Below, piece after piece: positions 13,421 through 26,436 of a stretch of DNA of 64,000 bases. Source of the stretch: Pithys albifrons albifrons (lineage: Eukaryota; Chordata; Aves; Passeriformes; Thamnophilidae); contig NC_092497.1 of assembly GCF_047495875.1 (NCBI RefSeq), forward strand, positions 5,837,437 through 5,901,436. Reading direction: 5' to 3'. The stretch's first letter is position 1. Every line of letters starts with the position of its first letter. A program made the translations under genes and the position numbers. Under the pieces are notes generated by a model, which worked only from the letters and a program-made list of their open reading frames with translations, was not told the origin of the DNA and ran no database searches.

Positions 13421-16400
13421 AGGGAAAAAAAAAACAAACAAAAAAACCCAACCCCAAACAACAAACCAGGAACTAAGTAGCATCAAGTACTCACATATTT
13501 AGGGAAAGGGTGTGGTAGGAGGGGGAGAGAGAGACAGGCAGTTAAAATCTTCTACTCAACACTTCTGACACTGTCAAATCCTGAGGGTCATGGGTAGTTG
13601 ATTGTATGTTTTCCTTTTTCTGACATGATTGCATTGAGGACTGTGCTTAAAACAACAAGGCCAAAAGAACAGCAACATACAAACTACATCATTAACTACT
13701 GCAAGACCTTCAGAATAAAGTTTATCAAGAATGATATGGCTTTATTAGAGGAATCTCAGGTGGACAAAATAAAATAAAAGAAAAAAAAGACAAATAGAGC
13801 TACTAGAATAAAGCAACCAAGTCAAATGCAAGCATTATTTTGGTGAGGAGAGTGAAATGAAATTTCTGTGTGCCTTCCTGTCTGTGACATTGGATTAATT
13901 TTACTGAAGATTGGTTTTCTAAGAGTTAGATACATACCCTAAAATAGTGCCTTGTCCAAATTTCCTTTACAGTCAAGGTAGAACAATAATTTTGCTGCTG
14001 GATGACTCATCCAATCCTGTAAAATGAAAATGAAATAAATAAAAAATAAAATAATAAAATCTTTAAAGTAGTGTAAATTAACTTCTGTGTGGTTATTAAT
14101 ACATCTCTTTTTACTCTCAAGGAAGCCTGGATGACCACTTTTGATGGAACAAATAATTTGTAGACAGTTAAGTTAAATGAAGTCAACTGAACAGTAGCTG
14201 TCAGCTCAATTAACTGTGAGGGCAACTATCTTTCTGGATCTGAATGAAAACAAGAAGTTTTGCTACTTCGTTGACTACTCAGGTCTAGAAAAATTTTCTG
14301 AAATGTGTCTATTCACATTAAAAAAAAAGGCAGTTTAGGAAAAAAGGAAAAATATAAAAAATATTGCCAGCCAATGGAGTATGTAGAAAATACACATAGA
14401 ATTAAAATGGGATTGAGTGAGTCTGAAAAAAACCCAAGAAATATGTGGACCATTTAAATAAAAGGAGACAACAGTGAAGCAATTCCAGAAAAAGCAAGAG
14501 TGTCTGAACTGGTTCAGTCACCTGCCCAGTTAAAAGGAAAATTATTCCAAGTGTCCGCACCAGATTCAATCCGATTCAAGTTTCAAACTTACTTTAGTAA
14601 GTTTCATTAAGTCTTCTTGGCTAGATTTCACCTTTCTTTGTCAATGTCCCTTGGCTTAAGGATGAGATAAAAGGAAAGAGATTACTAAAGTATTGAAAAA
14701 GACTGTTGATATTCCAAGAATTAGTCAAACTCAGGGGGAAGTCTTGAAAATTCTCAAGGGAGTCCTGTCAGCCTGTGAAGCAAATGGAGACTGATGGCAG
14801 TCCAGGTGGTCCTCACCTCCAAGCACAGACTTACAGGTGAATTTTGAAACCTCAGTAATATTTCCTTAAACTATTTGCCACAAGCCAGATATTAAGATTC
14901 ACACTGGGAATGCAACTAAAGAAAATTAAATTAGTACTTAGTGTAAGTAATTATATTTTCAATGCAATTAACAGAAATAGATAATTGCATGAATTTCTGA
15001 AGCCAGGTATTTCCAAACTGGCTGGCTTCTTTTGTTACACCAATAAGATTTGGTATATGTTACCTCTTGTAACTCATAGCTTACACCTGCTATAACAGGA
15101 GGTGGATAGCTTAAGAAGTTGCAGATTTTTCTCCTCCAGAGTTTTGCTGGGAACAGGCAGTAATGGGGAGTAGAGTAAGATTCCTTCCAAGTTCATCTTG
15201 GCAAGAACACGTTGTATTAAAGGCTGCTCTTCTGCTAATTAAGTCTGGAAAGAAGCACAGAAGAAAGTTGTGGTGCCTCTGACAGCTGCCCTAAATATCT
15301 TAGTGTCGAGGCTGGTTAGCACATGCTACTGATCAGATTTTTTCAGCTCAGATGCATAAGTTGCAGTCATCTTTTGTAAGAGTTAACAGAACTCAGAAAA
15401 CAAAAAGGAAATGTGTCCTCTTTAATATGGGAATTCAGCTGACGTTTCCTGATATTTTTCCATCACTCTATAGAAGCAGTTTACAAGCTTACAGGGTTAT
15501 TTTAGAAATTTATTTCATTAAAGAGAACAAAAAGCGTCTAACCCATTATCATCTCTTTTTTTCCCTGTTTCTGATCTCTGTGAAAAATAAGATAAATAAT
15601 GGAAAGTATTAGAAGTCAAATTTTCAGGAAAAGAAAAAAAATACTTACTAGTCCTGTTGCATTGTGATGGGTTTCATTCATATATGCAAAAAATAAATTA
15701 TTCTTATAAATATTTTAAATAACTATCTGGAATATATCTATGTGCTATACCAATAAATCAGAAAGCACTATTTCTCAGAACTATTCTTTCAGAGAAGAGA
15801 TAAGGAGGAAAGAAGAATAATTGCATGAGATGATACCTATGTGTCACTGTGACCAAATGTCCACATTTATTCTACCCTTTGAGGTTCAGAAGGGAAAACA
15901 TATGGGGGGATTGAGTCTGTGGCAACTGTAAGAGTAAGTTTAAACAATATGTAGTGTTTTTTTAGTGATTCAGAATATGTTAAAAAGCAAGAAAAAAAAA
16001 GTAGATACATTCACATGGTTTATTTTTATCCAATTAATTCTGAGGCATCTGCTTTGAACATTATGAAGCGTTCTCTTTGTAAATATATAGCTATGAAAAA
16101 GAAAAATCATGGAGAGTCTTGGCAAACTATCTACCTTCTCAAAATCTATGAGACTTACATGAGTTTATTTAGAAGCTCAGGAGCTTCAGATCTCTTCAAG
16201 TGTAGGAGTTTCTCTGGATGGTCAGGCAATATCTCTACCCTACTCTCATTTGCCACCTCTGAAACATATTGTGGAAAATCACTATTCGTAACTTGCACCA
16301 CCACAGCACAACCCATGGGAGCCTGATGTGGTTGCTGTGGATGATCATCCTCTCTGGTTGAGCACTTTGTCTCTGAGGATACAGTCTTGCAGTGAGCTTT

Positions 16401-16559
16401 AATTATTCATCAGCTTTCAATCAGCTAAGCCCATTCCAGGGCCAGGCCTAGGGGTGGGAATCATTTCACCTTGTGTGAAGTGTCTGTAGAGTAGAAATGT
16501 AAGGGAGTCCATACTTCAGTCTCTCTTTCCATTAATAAAGTGAAATAGGAACATTTAGG
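13421..16559. other. Host sequence without recognisable gene
   Basis: AT-rich and without a recognisable element apart from an A/C-rich tract near 13420-13465. The open frames at 15352-15612 and 16015-16326 have no motif, no flanking splice signals and no resemblance to a known family. Confidence 0.45.
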
Positions 16560-17060
16560 GCACAATTCAATGACCTATTTTTTGACTTGCACCTTAGGAT
16601 TAGATGAATTGTGCCTTAAACGTGCTTGATTCTCCATCGATTACAGAGACTCAAGTGACTGCCTTAGATGTCAACAGCTACATTTGGGCAGATGAATCTC
16701 ACCCAGGAGGTTTACATTTTATTTAATGACTTTGCATTAAGACACCGGAGACAAGGCACACACGAAAATGCAGTCAAAGAGAGATCATCTCCCCTGCCTG
16801 TGGTACAGTGATATTTTGTGCTAATGTTTTACAACTGTTGTTCATCGCTTGCTTCTTTGCTGTGTCTGCAATAGCAGGGAAGGCTGGAGGTGCCTCATCA
16901 GCCCGTCTCAATTCTATCCACAGCTGCCATAGCGGGAGAAATCCTAATTTGGTACAATATGCCAGTCACTGAGGTTAGCTCAGCAGCAGCAGCAACTAAA
17001 AGACAGATGTAAAATCAGTAGCTGATGATTTTACATCAGAGGAGTGAATGTAAAATCAAT
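16560..17060. promoter_or_regulatory. Candidate conserved non-coding block
   Basis: This 500-bp block has a dense mix of developmental factor-like sites. Examples are a POU/homeodomain-like TTTAATGACTTTGCATTAAG, the E-boxes CAGCTG and CAACTGTTG, a CAG trinucleotide run at 16979-16994, and a perfect 12-bp inverted repeat at 17006. It has no coding frame and no repeat signature. The regulatory role is inferred from composition. Confidence 0.3.
17006..17037. repeat. Perfect 12-bp inverted repeat
   Basis: GATGTAAAATCA and TGATTTTACATC are separated by 8 bases and can form a hairpin. A further direct copy, ATGTAAAATCA, follows at about 17049, so the motif occurs three times within ~55 bp. Confidence 0.9.
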
Positions 17061-19607
17061 GAGAAGTTTTAAAATGGGGAATGGCTTAAATTTAACAAGG
17101 GAAATTAAGTCAATGTTTATTTTAGCAAATGGAAAGGTTTTCTGTCTCCCAGACTATGATCAGCAGAGTGCTAGAAGCTAAGGACATTTTAGCAGAAGCT
17201 TGTGCTAAGCATGGCTTGATGTCAAAAAAACACTGCATTTATCTCTGAATGTTCATTGCTTCAAACAGTCTTGAATATTACAGACAGAAGAAAATATGTA
17301 ATTGAGTTAAAACTGATGTTGCACTATGGGAAGGCAATGGACATAAATGGGAATATAAGAGTATTTTCCAAAGAGAAGAATATTTTTAGTTCTGAATTTT
17401 AGTTTTGCTTCACTGAAATATATCTTTATTTGTAAAAAAAAAAAAAAAACACATCTTTTTTCCCCTCAAAATTTTATCTTTCCCCTCTTTTTTTTCTCTT
17501 TCACTTAGTCCTTCTTCTCAGCGGTGGGGACAGGAGTAGGGCTAAAGAAAAAGAAAAAAGGAAAGAAGAAAAAATTAACCAGTTATGAAGAAAACCATTA
17601 AAATAATGGACCACATAGAAAAAACTGAGCCATACTTTCCTATTCTTCTTTCTTTTTTCTTTTTCAACTTTGCTTGAAAAAAATAAGAGACTTGAAATAA
17701 GCTCCCTTGCAAGGAAAAGGACTTTGAACTTCTGTTAGCTCTATTGTTGCTCAGTAAAGGTTAAGCACAAGCTAAATTTTAATCGCATATTCCCAAAGAA
17801 ATCTCAATGAAACATTCATGTTCATAGACAAAGAACCTTGAAACTTTTGAATTTAAAATGGTTCAAGATAGATTTCTAAGTAAGAGAGCACTTAAGTGTC
17901 ATGGTATATAGGAAGTCCTTCAAAGCATTTACAATATTATGCTGAAACCTCTGTTATATAAAATATTCCTTGCTGAACCCTGTCCCAGAGATTTATATAT
18001 GCCTGTGTATCAGCCTCCTTTATATACTGTGTGATCAGACATGAACTGGTAGGTTACATCTGAGGTGTTTGCAGTGCTGTGACATTTTCTGGTATCAGTT
18101 CATCTCTTTCCCCATTCTTGAAAAGTGTAATTTGGAAAGACTTTTTGATTCCTCATATGTTTAGTGCTGTCCTTCAATGGGAAACAAATATTATATAAAT
18201 ATATACACCTTTGTAGATGTACATATATGTATGTATGTGTGCGCATATATAGATAGATAGATATATACACACACACATATATATGTATATACACACACAT
18301 CTCTATATATAGAACTATAGCTATAGATATATATTTATCTATAACTATAGCTATAGATATAGATGTAGATAAATATAGATATATGTACAGCCAAGCTGGT
18401 GATGTGACATCTGCCTGCACTGTTGGTATTAGCAGAGTTCTAAGAGTTATGTTTCACTTTGCATATTCTTGGTCAGTATTTTTCAACATCTAATTGTAAC
18501 AGAAAATTCTTCCTATTGTTACCAGTTTTCTCACTCTGTACTGTCTGATAGTAAGTTTCAACTCACTTATAATATTTTAGAATGTGATAACTAAACAAAG
18601 TTAAACTGGTTTTACTTTGCTGAGAGCCATGCTACCCAAATACCAGGGTTTGGATAAAAATTTGCCACACTTTCTAAAAGGTGTTTTGCTTTGGAAGGTT
18701 TAAGTCATCTTTTGGAGGTACTTGCTTAAATTTTTCCCCTTTGCCCATCTGACTCTGTGTCCACTTTTGTCTTCATTCTCCCCCACCTAGGCACTTGCCT
18801 GATTTCTAGACAGCAAAGAAAGGGACATTAGTTGCTCCATTTACACAGCTACAGTATTTTTTGATATTGGAAAAGGGAATGGTAGTGGTTTCTTACCAGT
18901 AACTTTCTGGTAAAGATAGGACCTGTATCAGTATCCATTTTAAAGGTACAGTATAAAAATAAATATTCTGGGATTCTTCCAGATAAGAATCACTAAGTTT
19001 CAAATCCTGGAGCTTTAGAATTCTACAGGGAATCTACAGCAGTGGAAGAGCTCTACAATATAATATTGATTCTGTGCATGAGATGTAATACTTTGAGACA
19101 GCAGGAATATTAAGAAGAAAATTCTTAAGCAGAAGTTTTTAACTAATTTCATACATTTAAAATATTAAAAGGAGAAAATGACAAGTTATGTATATCATGT
19201 TATACAAAAGAGAGGAGAAATAATAGTTACAAATACAGTATTATTTGCAAACCCTTATAATGTTTCAAAACCTACAGTATGACGATGCATCCCAATGAAC
19301 CTGCAGACATAGTGTAATGTATTTATTGAAGGACTTCTTTTTCTTAGATCCTTCATATATAGTCATATAAAGCACAAACAGTGTCTGGTATGAATTATCA
19401 ATCCATTTGTTCCTTATCTAGATTTATATTTCCTTCCCAAACAGAAATAAGATGATCTCCCTAAAAAATTATTTTAAGATTCAGATTTTGGATGTGAGCT
19501 TTTAATTGTTATGACAGCAATGTGTTTACTGTGTCTAAAAGATATGCAAACTGTTTCATAAGTAACTTGATAGTCTAATATGTGTTTGTTTGTGATCTTT
19601 TTCTGTT
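17061..19607. other. Host sequence without recognisable gene; AT-rich microsatellite inside
   Basis: No gene was recognised. A long A-run occurs at ~17434-17450 and a composite AT/CA/AGAT simple repeat at 18200-18389. The minus-strand Ile/Tyr-rich frame at 18100-18420 is only the translation of that repeat. Confidence 0.45.
18200..18389. repeat. Composite (TA)/(CA)/(AGAT)/(CTATAG) simple repeat
   Basis: Alternating TA, ATGT, AGAT, CACA and CTATAG units. The phrase AACTATAGCTATAGATAT occurs twice within 50 bp, which indicates internal duplication. Much of it is nearly self-complementary. Confidence 0.9.
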
Positions 19608-19683
19608 AGGGGCTGATCCAGAGCACTTTGAAGTCCGTGGAATTTTTTTCATTGACTTCAAAGGGCTTTTGGCTCAGACCCTT
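19608..19683. mobile_element. Ancient palindromic MITE-like repeat (sauropsid type)
   Basis: The 76-bp imperfect palindrome begins AGGGGCTGATCCAGAGC and ends GGCTTTTGGCTCAGACCCTT, whose reverse complement matches the start with scattered mismatches. The core carries TGAAGTC and GACTTCA in inverted order. This matches a common reptile/bird palindrome of the type 'gatcc...ttgaagtcaatgg...cattgacttcaatggg', probably a non-autonomous DNA transposon. Family assignment is from memory and not verified. Confidence 0.55.
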
Positions 19684-21209
19684 ATCCTTAAACACTGAAT
19701 AGATTAACAACTGATTTGTGAATAGTTTGCAATGCCAAAAGGAAAAGGAAAAATCCAGCATTAACAAAATTATGTATCTGGCAAACACTATTTAACCATC
19801 TTCTATTGATATGTGTATTAATATTAAACTAATAGCACAATGGCATATGTAGACTGTTGGGCTGACAGAACAGGGTAGGAGAAAAGAAGTGCTCCAGATA
19901 TGGAAATATTTAATTATATACTTGTATTTTACACACAGCTTCACCAAAGCCTATTCCAAGAGTGAGGCCACTGGAGTATTCAAGGATGCATAACCATTTC
20001 CTAGGCAGAAGTTCTTTCCCAGATGTTCAGTTTGACCTGGGGCAACTCAATCAAAGTCTGTAAGGTTTCCAACATTTCTAGTGGGAATTTATTTTTAAAA
20101 ATGTGGCATATGGATTTTTCTGGCAATATGAAATATAGCTGTGCACACTCCATTAAATAAAATGAGACTATAATCCTTAAAACTGTTTGAGTAACTGGAA
20201 TTGGAAAGTTAGGAGCTGGGAAAAAGAGAAAAGGTTGAGGGTGAAGAAAGTGAAAAGCTTCAGGAAGGACATTTGAAGAGGTGACCCAGGGAGAATATGG
20301 AATGAACCATATGGACTACACGCATTCAAAGGACACATAACCATCCTGAAAGGATGGTTAGATAAAGCATTGCAAAATAAACTCACAAAGAAAAAATCAG
20401 ACAAAAAGATTGAACTATTTCAATATGTAGATTGGGGGGGGTTATACTTTCTGTGGAATTCTCTCTATATGTCAACCTCTTGCTGTTTAAAAGCATAAAA
20501 ATGCTGCTTTGGGTAATTAACTGACTTGATTTGCACTGCAGCAGTTTTGAGAGTTTCAAAGCAGAATGAGAGACTTTAGAATCTCTACTTCTATAAATTC
20601 AGTTCCAGTTTCAAAGAACTTAAAACACCAATAGACAAAGCAGGCAGAAAAAATAATTCCATATAATATTTCTGGGCTTTTTGATGCATATAGGGTCTGA
20701 CTTTCTAGTTTGTGCAGCCTTTCAGACCAGCACAAACTGGGAATGTTTGGATTCAGTAAAAATATTTTCCCTACTTTGCCCCAGGATGAATAATAAAATG
20801 AACAACATCATATAGAATCACATTTACTGTCTGAGACCTCTGGAGCTCATCAAAGTCATCATTTCCAAGTACATGTTCCTCTGCCTCATTCTCTTTATTC
20901 TTCCAGAGAATGTCGCTAAAACCCCTTTTCCCCTCCCTACATATTTTGAACTTCAAAATAGTTTTTATCCCTTTTTTTCCATATTGGGACAGTATTTCTC
21001 CTCACAGCAAGTTCCATTTAAGCGTACATTTAGGAGATATTTCTACAGTGACCTCTGCAAGGGCTTTATGACCTGCTCCTTTATGAACAAATGACCAGGA
21101 ACCTGAAGTTTTTGTGCAGCTCACTGTTGTCTGTGTCTACATTAAAGTAACACCATTCTCTCCACTTAACAGATATGAAAATTACTGAGTCCAGTTGGCA
21201 CTTAGTAAA
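19684..21209. other. Host sequence without recognisable gene
   Basis: No gene or interspersed repeat was recognised. A small perfect 9-bp inverted repeat (TAACCATCC/GGATGGTTA) occurs at 20338-20360. Open frames are short and featureless. Confidence 0.4.
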
Positions 21210-21248
21210 TAACAACAACAACAACAACAATAATAATGATAATAATTA
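21210..21248. repeat. (AAC)n(AAT)n microsatellite
   Basis: About eight AAC units grade into AAT/GAT units. Confidence 0.95.
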
Positions 21249-21759
21249 TAGTTTGCTGTCTAACCACCACAGGAGGGACTCTATTATGCCACCAAAAATT
21301 GTTTGCTAAACATGAGCAACAATGTGTCTCAAGTAGCTGCTGCTGAGGTCTTGTCATACTGCAGAAGCACTCAGCTGGCCAAAACTTCCTTGTGCAGAGA
21401 CATCAACCTCGCTCCCCGTTGGCTGCTGAGTTCACTCTGTAGATGAGCCAGTGTTGCTGTCAGCTCTTTGTCTGTGATGGACAACATAATTAAGCAACGA
21501 TGCACAGGAATAGTGCACTGGTTTTTTGCATGAGCTCTGCTGGTGACAGTGGCAGTAGAGTTGGTAGGTTTGTAGGTGATGCCGAAAGGTTTTTTTTAAT
21601 TTTTCAATTTTCATATTTTGTAGATTTTAAGAACACAGTAGATGTAATGCTGTAGATTTTAGTGAATTAATATTCAGCAGCTAGTAGCATAAAGTCCTTC
21701 TATCTCTACCCCTGCTCCAGAACAGGCAGCTAAGATCTGCCAGCTATTTAGTCTTATTC

Positions 21760-22130
21760 TCAAGGTACCCGATTAAAGCATATCAGAAGAGAACATAAAC
21801 ATGGAGCAGTGTGACCCGAAGCCCTGGAGAGCGTCCAGAGAATCTTTGTGTGCTGAAGAAGAGGAGGTGGATGAAGACAGAGGGTCCCAACAACCCCAGC
21901 CCCAATTCAACAGGGATGGGAACTGGGGGGGGACAGAGGTGGAACTGGACATGTGGACAGTAGTGATTGGATAAGTTATATTATAAAAGCTATAGAACTT
22001 AGAGCTTGCATGCGCACGCGTCGATGTATTCCTGGATGAGCGGGGTTGCTCATTAAAGTGCCTGCCCATTATCTTATCTCCTACAAAACTTGGCTTGGAG
22101 TCTTTTTTTACAGACTTTTAAGGCAACATA
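21760..22130 (+). mobile_element. Probable retroviral LTR with promoter and poly(A) signal
   Basis: The segment has the order of parts expected of an LTR on the plus strand: a G-rich U3-like region, an inverted CCAAT box (GATTGG, 21965-21970), a TATA box (TATAAAAG, 21982-21989), an ATTAAA poly(A) signal (22052-22057) about 65 bp downstream, and a U5-like end running to GGCAACA. TG...CA boundaries and a target duplication could not be fixed, so the ends are approximate. No internal genes adjoin it, so it would be a solo or truncated LTR. A cellular promoter is the alternative. Confidence 0.5.
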
Positions 22131-23212
22131 GGAAACAAATGATTCTGAAGCTATGATGAATATGAATGGGAATTAACGTTGTCTTCTTCACTGACTGTAA
22201 GATTCATATGCAGCGAACTATGGCTGTACTTTCCTCTATTCTTTCTTTAGCCTAAAGAGATACTATGTAAAGGATCAGAGATGTGTGGGAGACTACCAAA
22301 ATGATGTATTTGAGGAATTTTGTTCAGTGCAAAAGAGAAGAGCCAGTAAGACTCATAAATGTAACAACCTAGACTGAAAAATTTAACTTTAGGCATAGCT
22401 TAAGTACCTAAATCTATCACAGTGTCTCACAAAACCCTATCATAATAGCTGAAACATCTCAGTATTCATAGGATATTCCAGGTTGGTTTTTTTTGCCACA
22501 AGACTTACAGAGCTTCTTAAAACTCCATTACTGCATACAGCCAAAGCCACCATATTGACACAGACAAGCAGCCCAGCAGCTGTTTTCACCTCAGTCTGCT
22601 TTAGGTGACAGCACTGGATTTGTGCAAATGACAGCCTCTCCTGTTCTGAAGCTCAGTGGGACAGTACTTAGCATTGATGACAGCAGTCAGTTTTCACTTT
22701 TTTTGTTTTACACAGATGTCCCTCCTTTGTGTCAGACAGCTCCAACTTACACTTCCCACAACTCAAGAGAATGCCTAAACTGCTAGCCTTAATATAATCC
22801 TGCTTTAATGTCCTTGTGGCCTCAGAATTACCTAATTATTTTTGGCTCGTTTGTTTGTTTTATGTTTAAGGAAAGACAAACAAGACAGCACAAGCTGAAC
22901 TGTGGTGTAGATGGTCATCCACCCACCCAAGTATATGTTCTTATTCTATTATAGCTGTTATATTACTTGTATTTTTCTCCCAAGCATGAGTTTTTCCTTA
23001 CTACTAAAAGATCATACAAAAGCACTTAACATCAGTTATACTGTAAAGTCAAACCCTACCTTATTTAATGTAACTTGTTCATATTATCAAACCTTATATA
23101 TATATATATAAAGATGCAAAATTAAATATCTCACTATAAAATCAGACTTATAAGGCATAGATTGGTATAGACAAGTTATTTGGAAGAATGAGTCAGCAGA
23201 CAGATTCACTCA
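22131..23212. other. Host sequence without recognisable gene
   Basis: Nothing recognisable apart from a short (TA)n at 23094-23111. Confidence 0.4.
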
Positions 23213-23700
23213 GGGAATCATAGAATGGTTTGGCTTGGTAGAGACCTTAAGGACCCCTGCCATGGAAAGAGAGACCTTCTACTAGACCAGGTTACTCCAA
23301 GCCCTAAGTCCTATCTGTCTGGCCTTGAACACTTTCAGGGATGGAGTATCCATGGGCAACATTTGCCAGTGACTCATCATCCTCACAGTTAAGAGTTTCT
23401 TCATAATATCTAGTCTAATTCTATCTTCCTTCACTTTAAAGCTGTTCTTCCTTGTCCTATCACTACATGCCCTCTCCAGCTCTCTCATAACCCTTTAGGT
23501 ACTGGAAGGCGCTATAAGGTCCCTCTGGAGTGCTCTCTTTTCCATGTTGAACAATTCCAACCCTCTCAGGAGACGTATTCTAGCCAGCTGTGATCAACTT
23601 AGTAGACTCCTCTAGACTTGTTCCAACAAGTCCATGCTTTTCCTGTGTTGGAACCCCTAGAGCTGGATGCAGCACTGGAGGTGGAGGTCTCACAGGAGCA
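23213..23700 (-). mobile_element. CR1 LINE, 3' ~490 bp
   Basis: The copy starts GGAATCATAGAATGGTTTGG and continues with the reversed CR1 3' region: CTTCTACTAGACCAGGTTAC, CCTATCACTACATGCCC, TTTAGGTACTGGAAGG and CTGGATGCAGCACTGGAGG near the 5'-truncated end. It is diverged and carries small deletions. It is the same orientation as the 11279 copy. Confidence 0.95.
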
Positions 23701-24540
23701 AAGGAAGAAACACCTCCCTAAACCACTGGACATCTCTGGTCATCTTTAATAAGTACCTCCGTGGGCTTGAAATGAGGTCATCTGTAGCTAAAGGTGGTGT
23801 CAGTCATGTCACATCACATCACTGTGTTGATGGCTGTACAAAAGGATATGCTCTAAGGAGTGCATCACAATGAGTCACTGTGGCTGGGCTGGACTTTGGG
23901 CTTGCCTCCATCAACCCAGCTGTGAAGGCTATTGTTCCCTTTCTCTCCCAGTAAACCAGTATATTTCTTAGTGTTAGCTTCACAGTTCTGGCTTCTAAAA
24001 CATGTTCTCAGTACTAATTTCCTGACGAATAATTTTTCGTCAGGTGATTTACAGACTGAAAGTGAGCCTCTGAGAAGAGCAACTGGAAAGCATGAACGCA
24101 AAGACAAGTAATGCCTGGTGTTCCCAAAGGAGTTTGGAGGGAAAGTAGAAATGTGAAAGTTAACTTCCTGTGATAAACTGGACTCACAACTAGGAAGCTG
24201 TGGAGAGCTCTGTGGCCCAGTCTCAGCCACAATTTACCCACATGCGTATTTTTTTCTATTTTCTGATTTATCTATAAGCTAGCAGAAAGTCAGAACCAAC
24301 TTCTTGCAGCACACAGTAACCAGATGTGGGCCAAGTGACAGGTTTCTACCTAACAGGAGTAACAAGTTAAAGTAAATAACTGTCATCCTTAACCATAGAC
24401 ATCAGAAAATCCCACGAATGTTTTGGCTTTACATATACAGCTGAATCTTATGGTAAAAGATATATTGTCTGCTTAATGTATTTTGCTATTCCCAGTAATT
24501 CACACAGTTTAAATATGTTTGACCATGGTTCATAAGAATG
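23701..24540. other. Host sequence without recognisable gene
   Basis: No gene or dispersed repeat was recognised. A perfect 9-bp inverted repeat CCTGACGAA/TTCGTCAGG with a 6-base loop lies at 24021-24044. The overlapping minus frames at 23865-24241 have no recognisable domain. Confidence 0.4.
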
Positions 24541-24946
<406 letters not shown>

Positions 24947-25379
24947 TGTCTAATGCAATGTCTTTGAGAAACTAGGATCTTTTCTTATTTTAATTAAGAG
25001 GAATCATACATTTTCTATTTGTGGTATTTCCCTTTCAGCTCAGTTTTACTAAGTCATAAACTAAACTGCATTAGATCTAGTGATATGCAAATGAGTCCTT
25101 TAAAAATCCACCCCCTAAGCTCCAGAGACATGTGGGGTGTAATGCCCGCAGAAATCAGAGCCTCTGGGGTTCATCTGTTTTTAGCCCTGTCAGAAGTGAC
25201 ATCCCTAAATACACACGGATATGTTCTCCCCCTCTCCCTTAAAGCAGTTATTTGCAGATTGTAGCATTTTGAGTCTTTGAAGTGGCACCTACAACTAAAC
25301 TGCCACCCACACTTTCCTCTATTTAGGTCAGAGTGACTTCAAACTAGAGAGAAAAAAGCCACACATGCACAGACACACA
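24947..25379. other. Host sequence without recognisable gene
   Basis: No supported feature. The 81-codon open frame here lacks any family signature. Confidence 0.35.
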
Positions 25380-25690
25380 TGAATGCGCTCGCACAAACAA
25401 AACTGATGCAGAGAAAATCAAATAATGAGGTGCAGCCACCCAAGGCTGGTGTGAAAATCAACATATGGGGAATTATTGCTAGCGTCGGGCTCGGCTTCAA
25501 ATGGGCTTGTTTTGCCTGGAACCCTGAGATGAGCTGAAAAAGGCAGAGTTGGTTGCTTCGCTAATCACTGAGCTACCTGCAGAGAAACAGGCAACCATGA
25601 AAAGAAACAAAACAATAGAGAAATAGATGCAGAGGGAGCTGCCACTGAATGGCACAGGATGGACTCACTGGCACCTCCAAGAGCTCTCCT
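25380..25690. promoter_or_regulatory. Candidate conserved non-coding block
   Basis: Compositionally complex sequence with elevated GC for this window. It includes GGGAATTATTGCTAGC, a CpG-containing GCGTCGGGCTCGG and AACAAAACAATAG (SOX-like). It has no repeat signature and no long frame. The regulatory role is only suggested by texture. Confidence 0.25.
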
Positions 25691-26029
25691 AAAACTGCTG
25701 GTGAAAAATGTTTTCTGTGACAGTCATTACAAAAGCCAGACCTTGGACTTTAGGCCGTCCTCTGTGACTGAGACATCTGCACGGCCAGCTTCCCAAAGCT
25801 ATCAGGGAGAGGGGCAGATGTGACAGGTGGATATTTCTTGTAGATTTGTAGTTAATAGAACTTCAAAGGATGCTACTTCATAGGAGGTTTAAGATGGAGT
25901 TTTAAGAAGGGGGGTAGGAAACCCTAAAATATTAAAGAAAACCATTTTTGAAATAGTAAAAAAAATTTCCAATCAGTCAATAAATGTGTTATAGAATCAC
26001 ATCTACATTCTAAATTATACAGAGCAATG

Positions 26030-26113
26030 TGACATGCCTGCCCATGTCAGGGGCATTGAAACTACATAATCTTTATGGTCCCTTCCAATATAAACCATTC
26101 TGTGATTCTGTAA
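26030..26113 (+). mobile_element. CR1 LINE 3' terminal fragment
   Basis: The last ~85 bp of a CR1: CATGCCTGCCCATGTCAGGG, then TTTATGGTCCCTTCCAATAT and AACCATTCTGTGATTCTG, which is the CR1 terminal octamer repeat. Confidence 0.9.
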
Positions 26114-26413
26114 GTCACTAAAGGACACTGTCCATAAAACATGTGTAGGTTCAGTTCATAGAGCTCTAATCTTTGGTTGATGACTGAGACTAGGAAGATG
26201 AGACACCCTTGGATGATGACCTTCTCTCTCCTTGCACCTAGACAATGTCATTAGGTTTTCATAAGTTAAATTAAATCATCTTGGAAAGGAAGAAAAATAT
26301 TTAGTTTTATTGGGTTTATCCATGTTTTTCTGGCTGTTAGACTAAAGCTATATATGTACATATGTTGAATAATAAAATTAAAATTAATTAAAAGTCAGTC
26401 CACATAGAGATTC

Positions 26414-26436
26414 GATATATATATATATATATATAT
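26414..26436. repeat. (TA)n microsatellite
   Basis: Eleven or so uninterrupted AT units. Confidence 0.95.

Noticed and set aside
18100..18420. 106-codon Ile/Tyr-rich minus frame
   Set aside because: Mostly the translated AT/CA/AGAT simple repeat.
24021..24044. Hairpin CCTGACGAA/TTCGTCAGG followed by T-rich sequence context, like a bacterial terminator
   Set aside because: The host is a vertebrate and no bacterial gene adjoins it; a single 9-bp palindrome is expected by chance in 64 kb.
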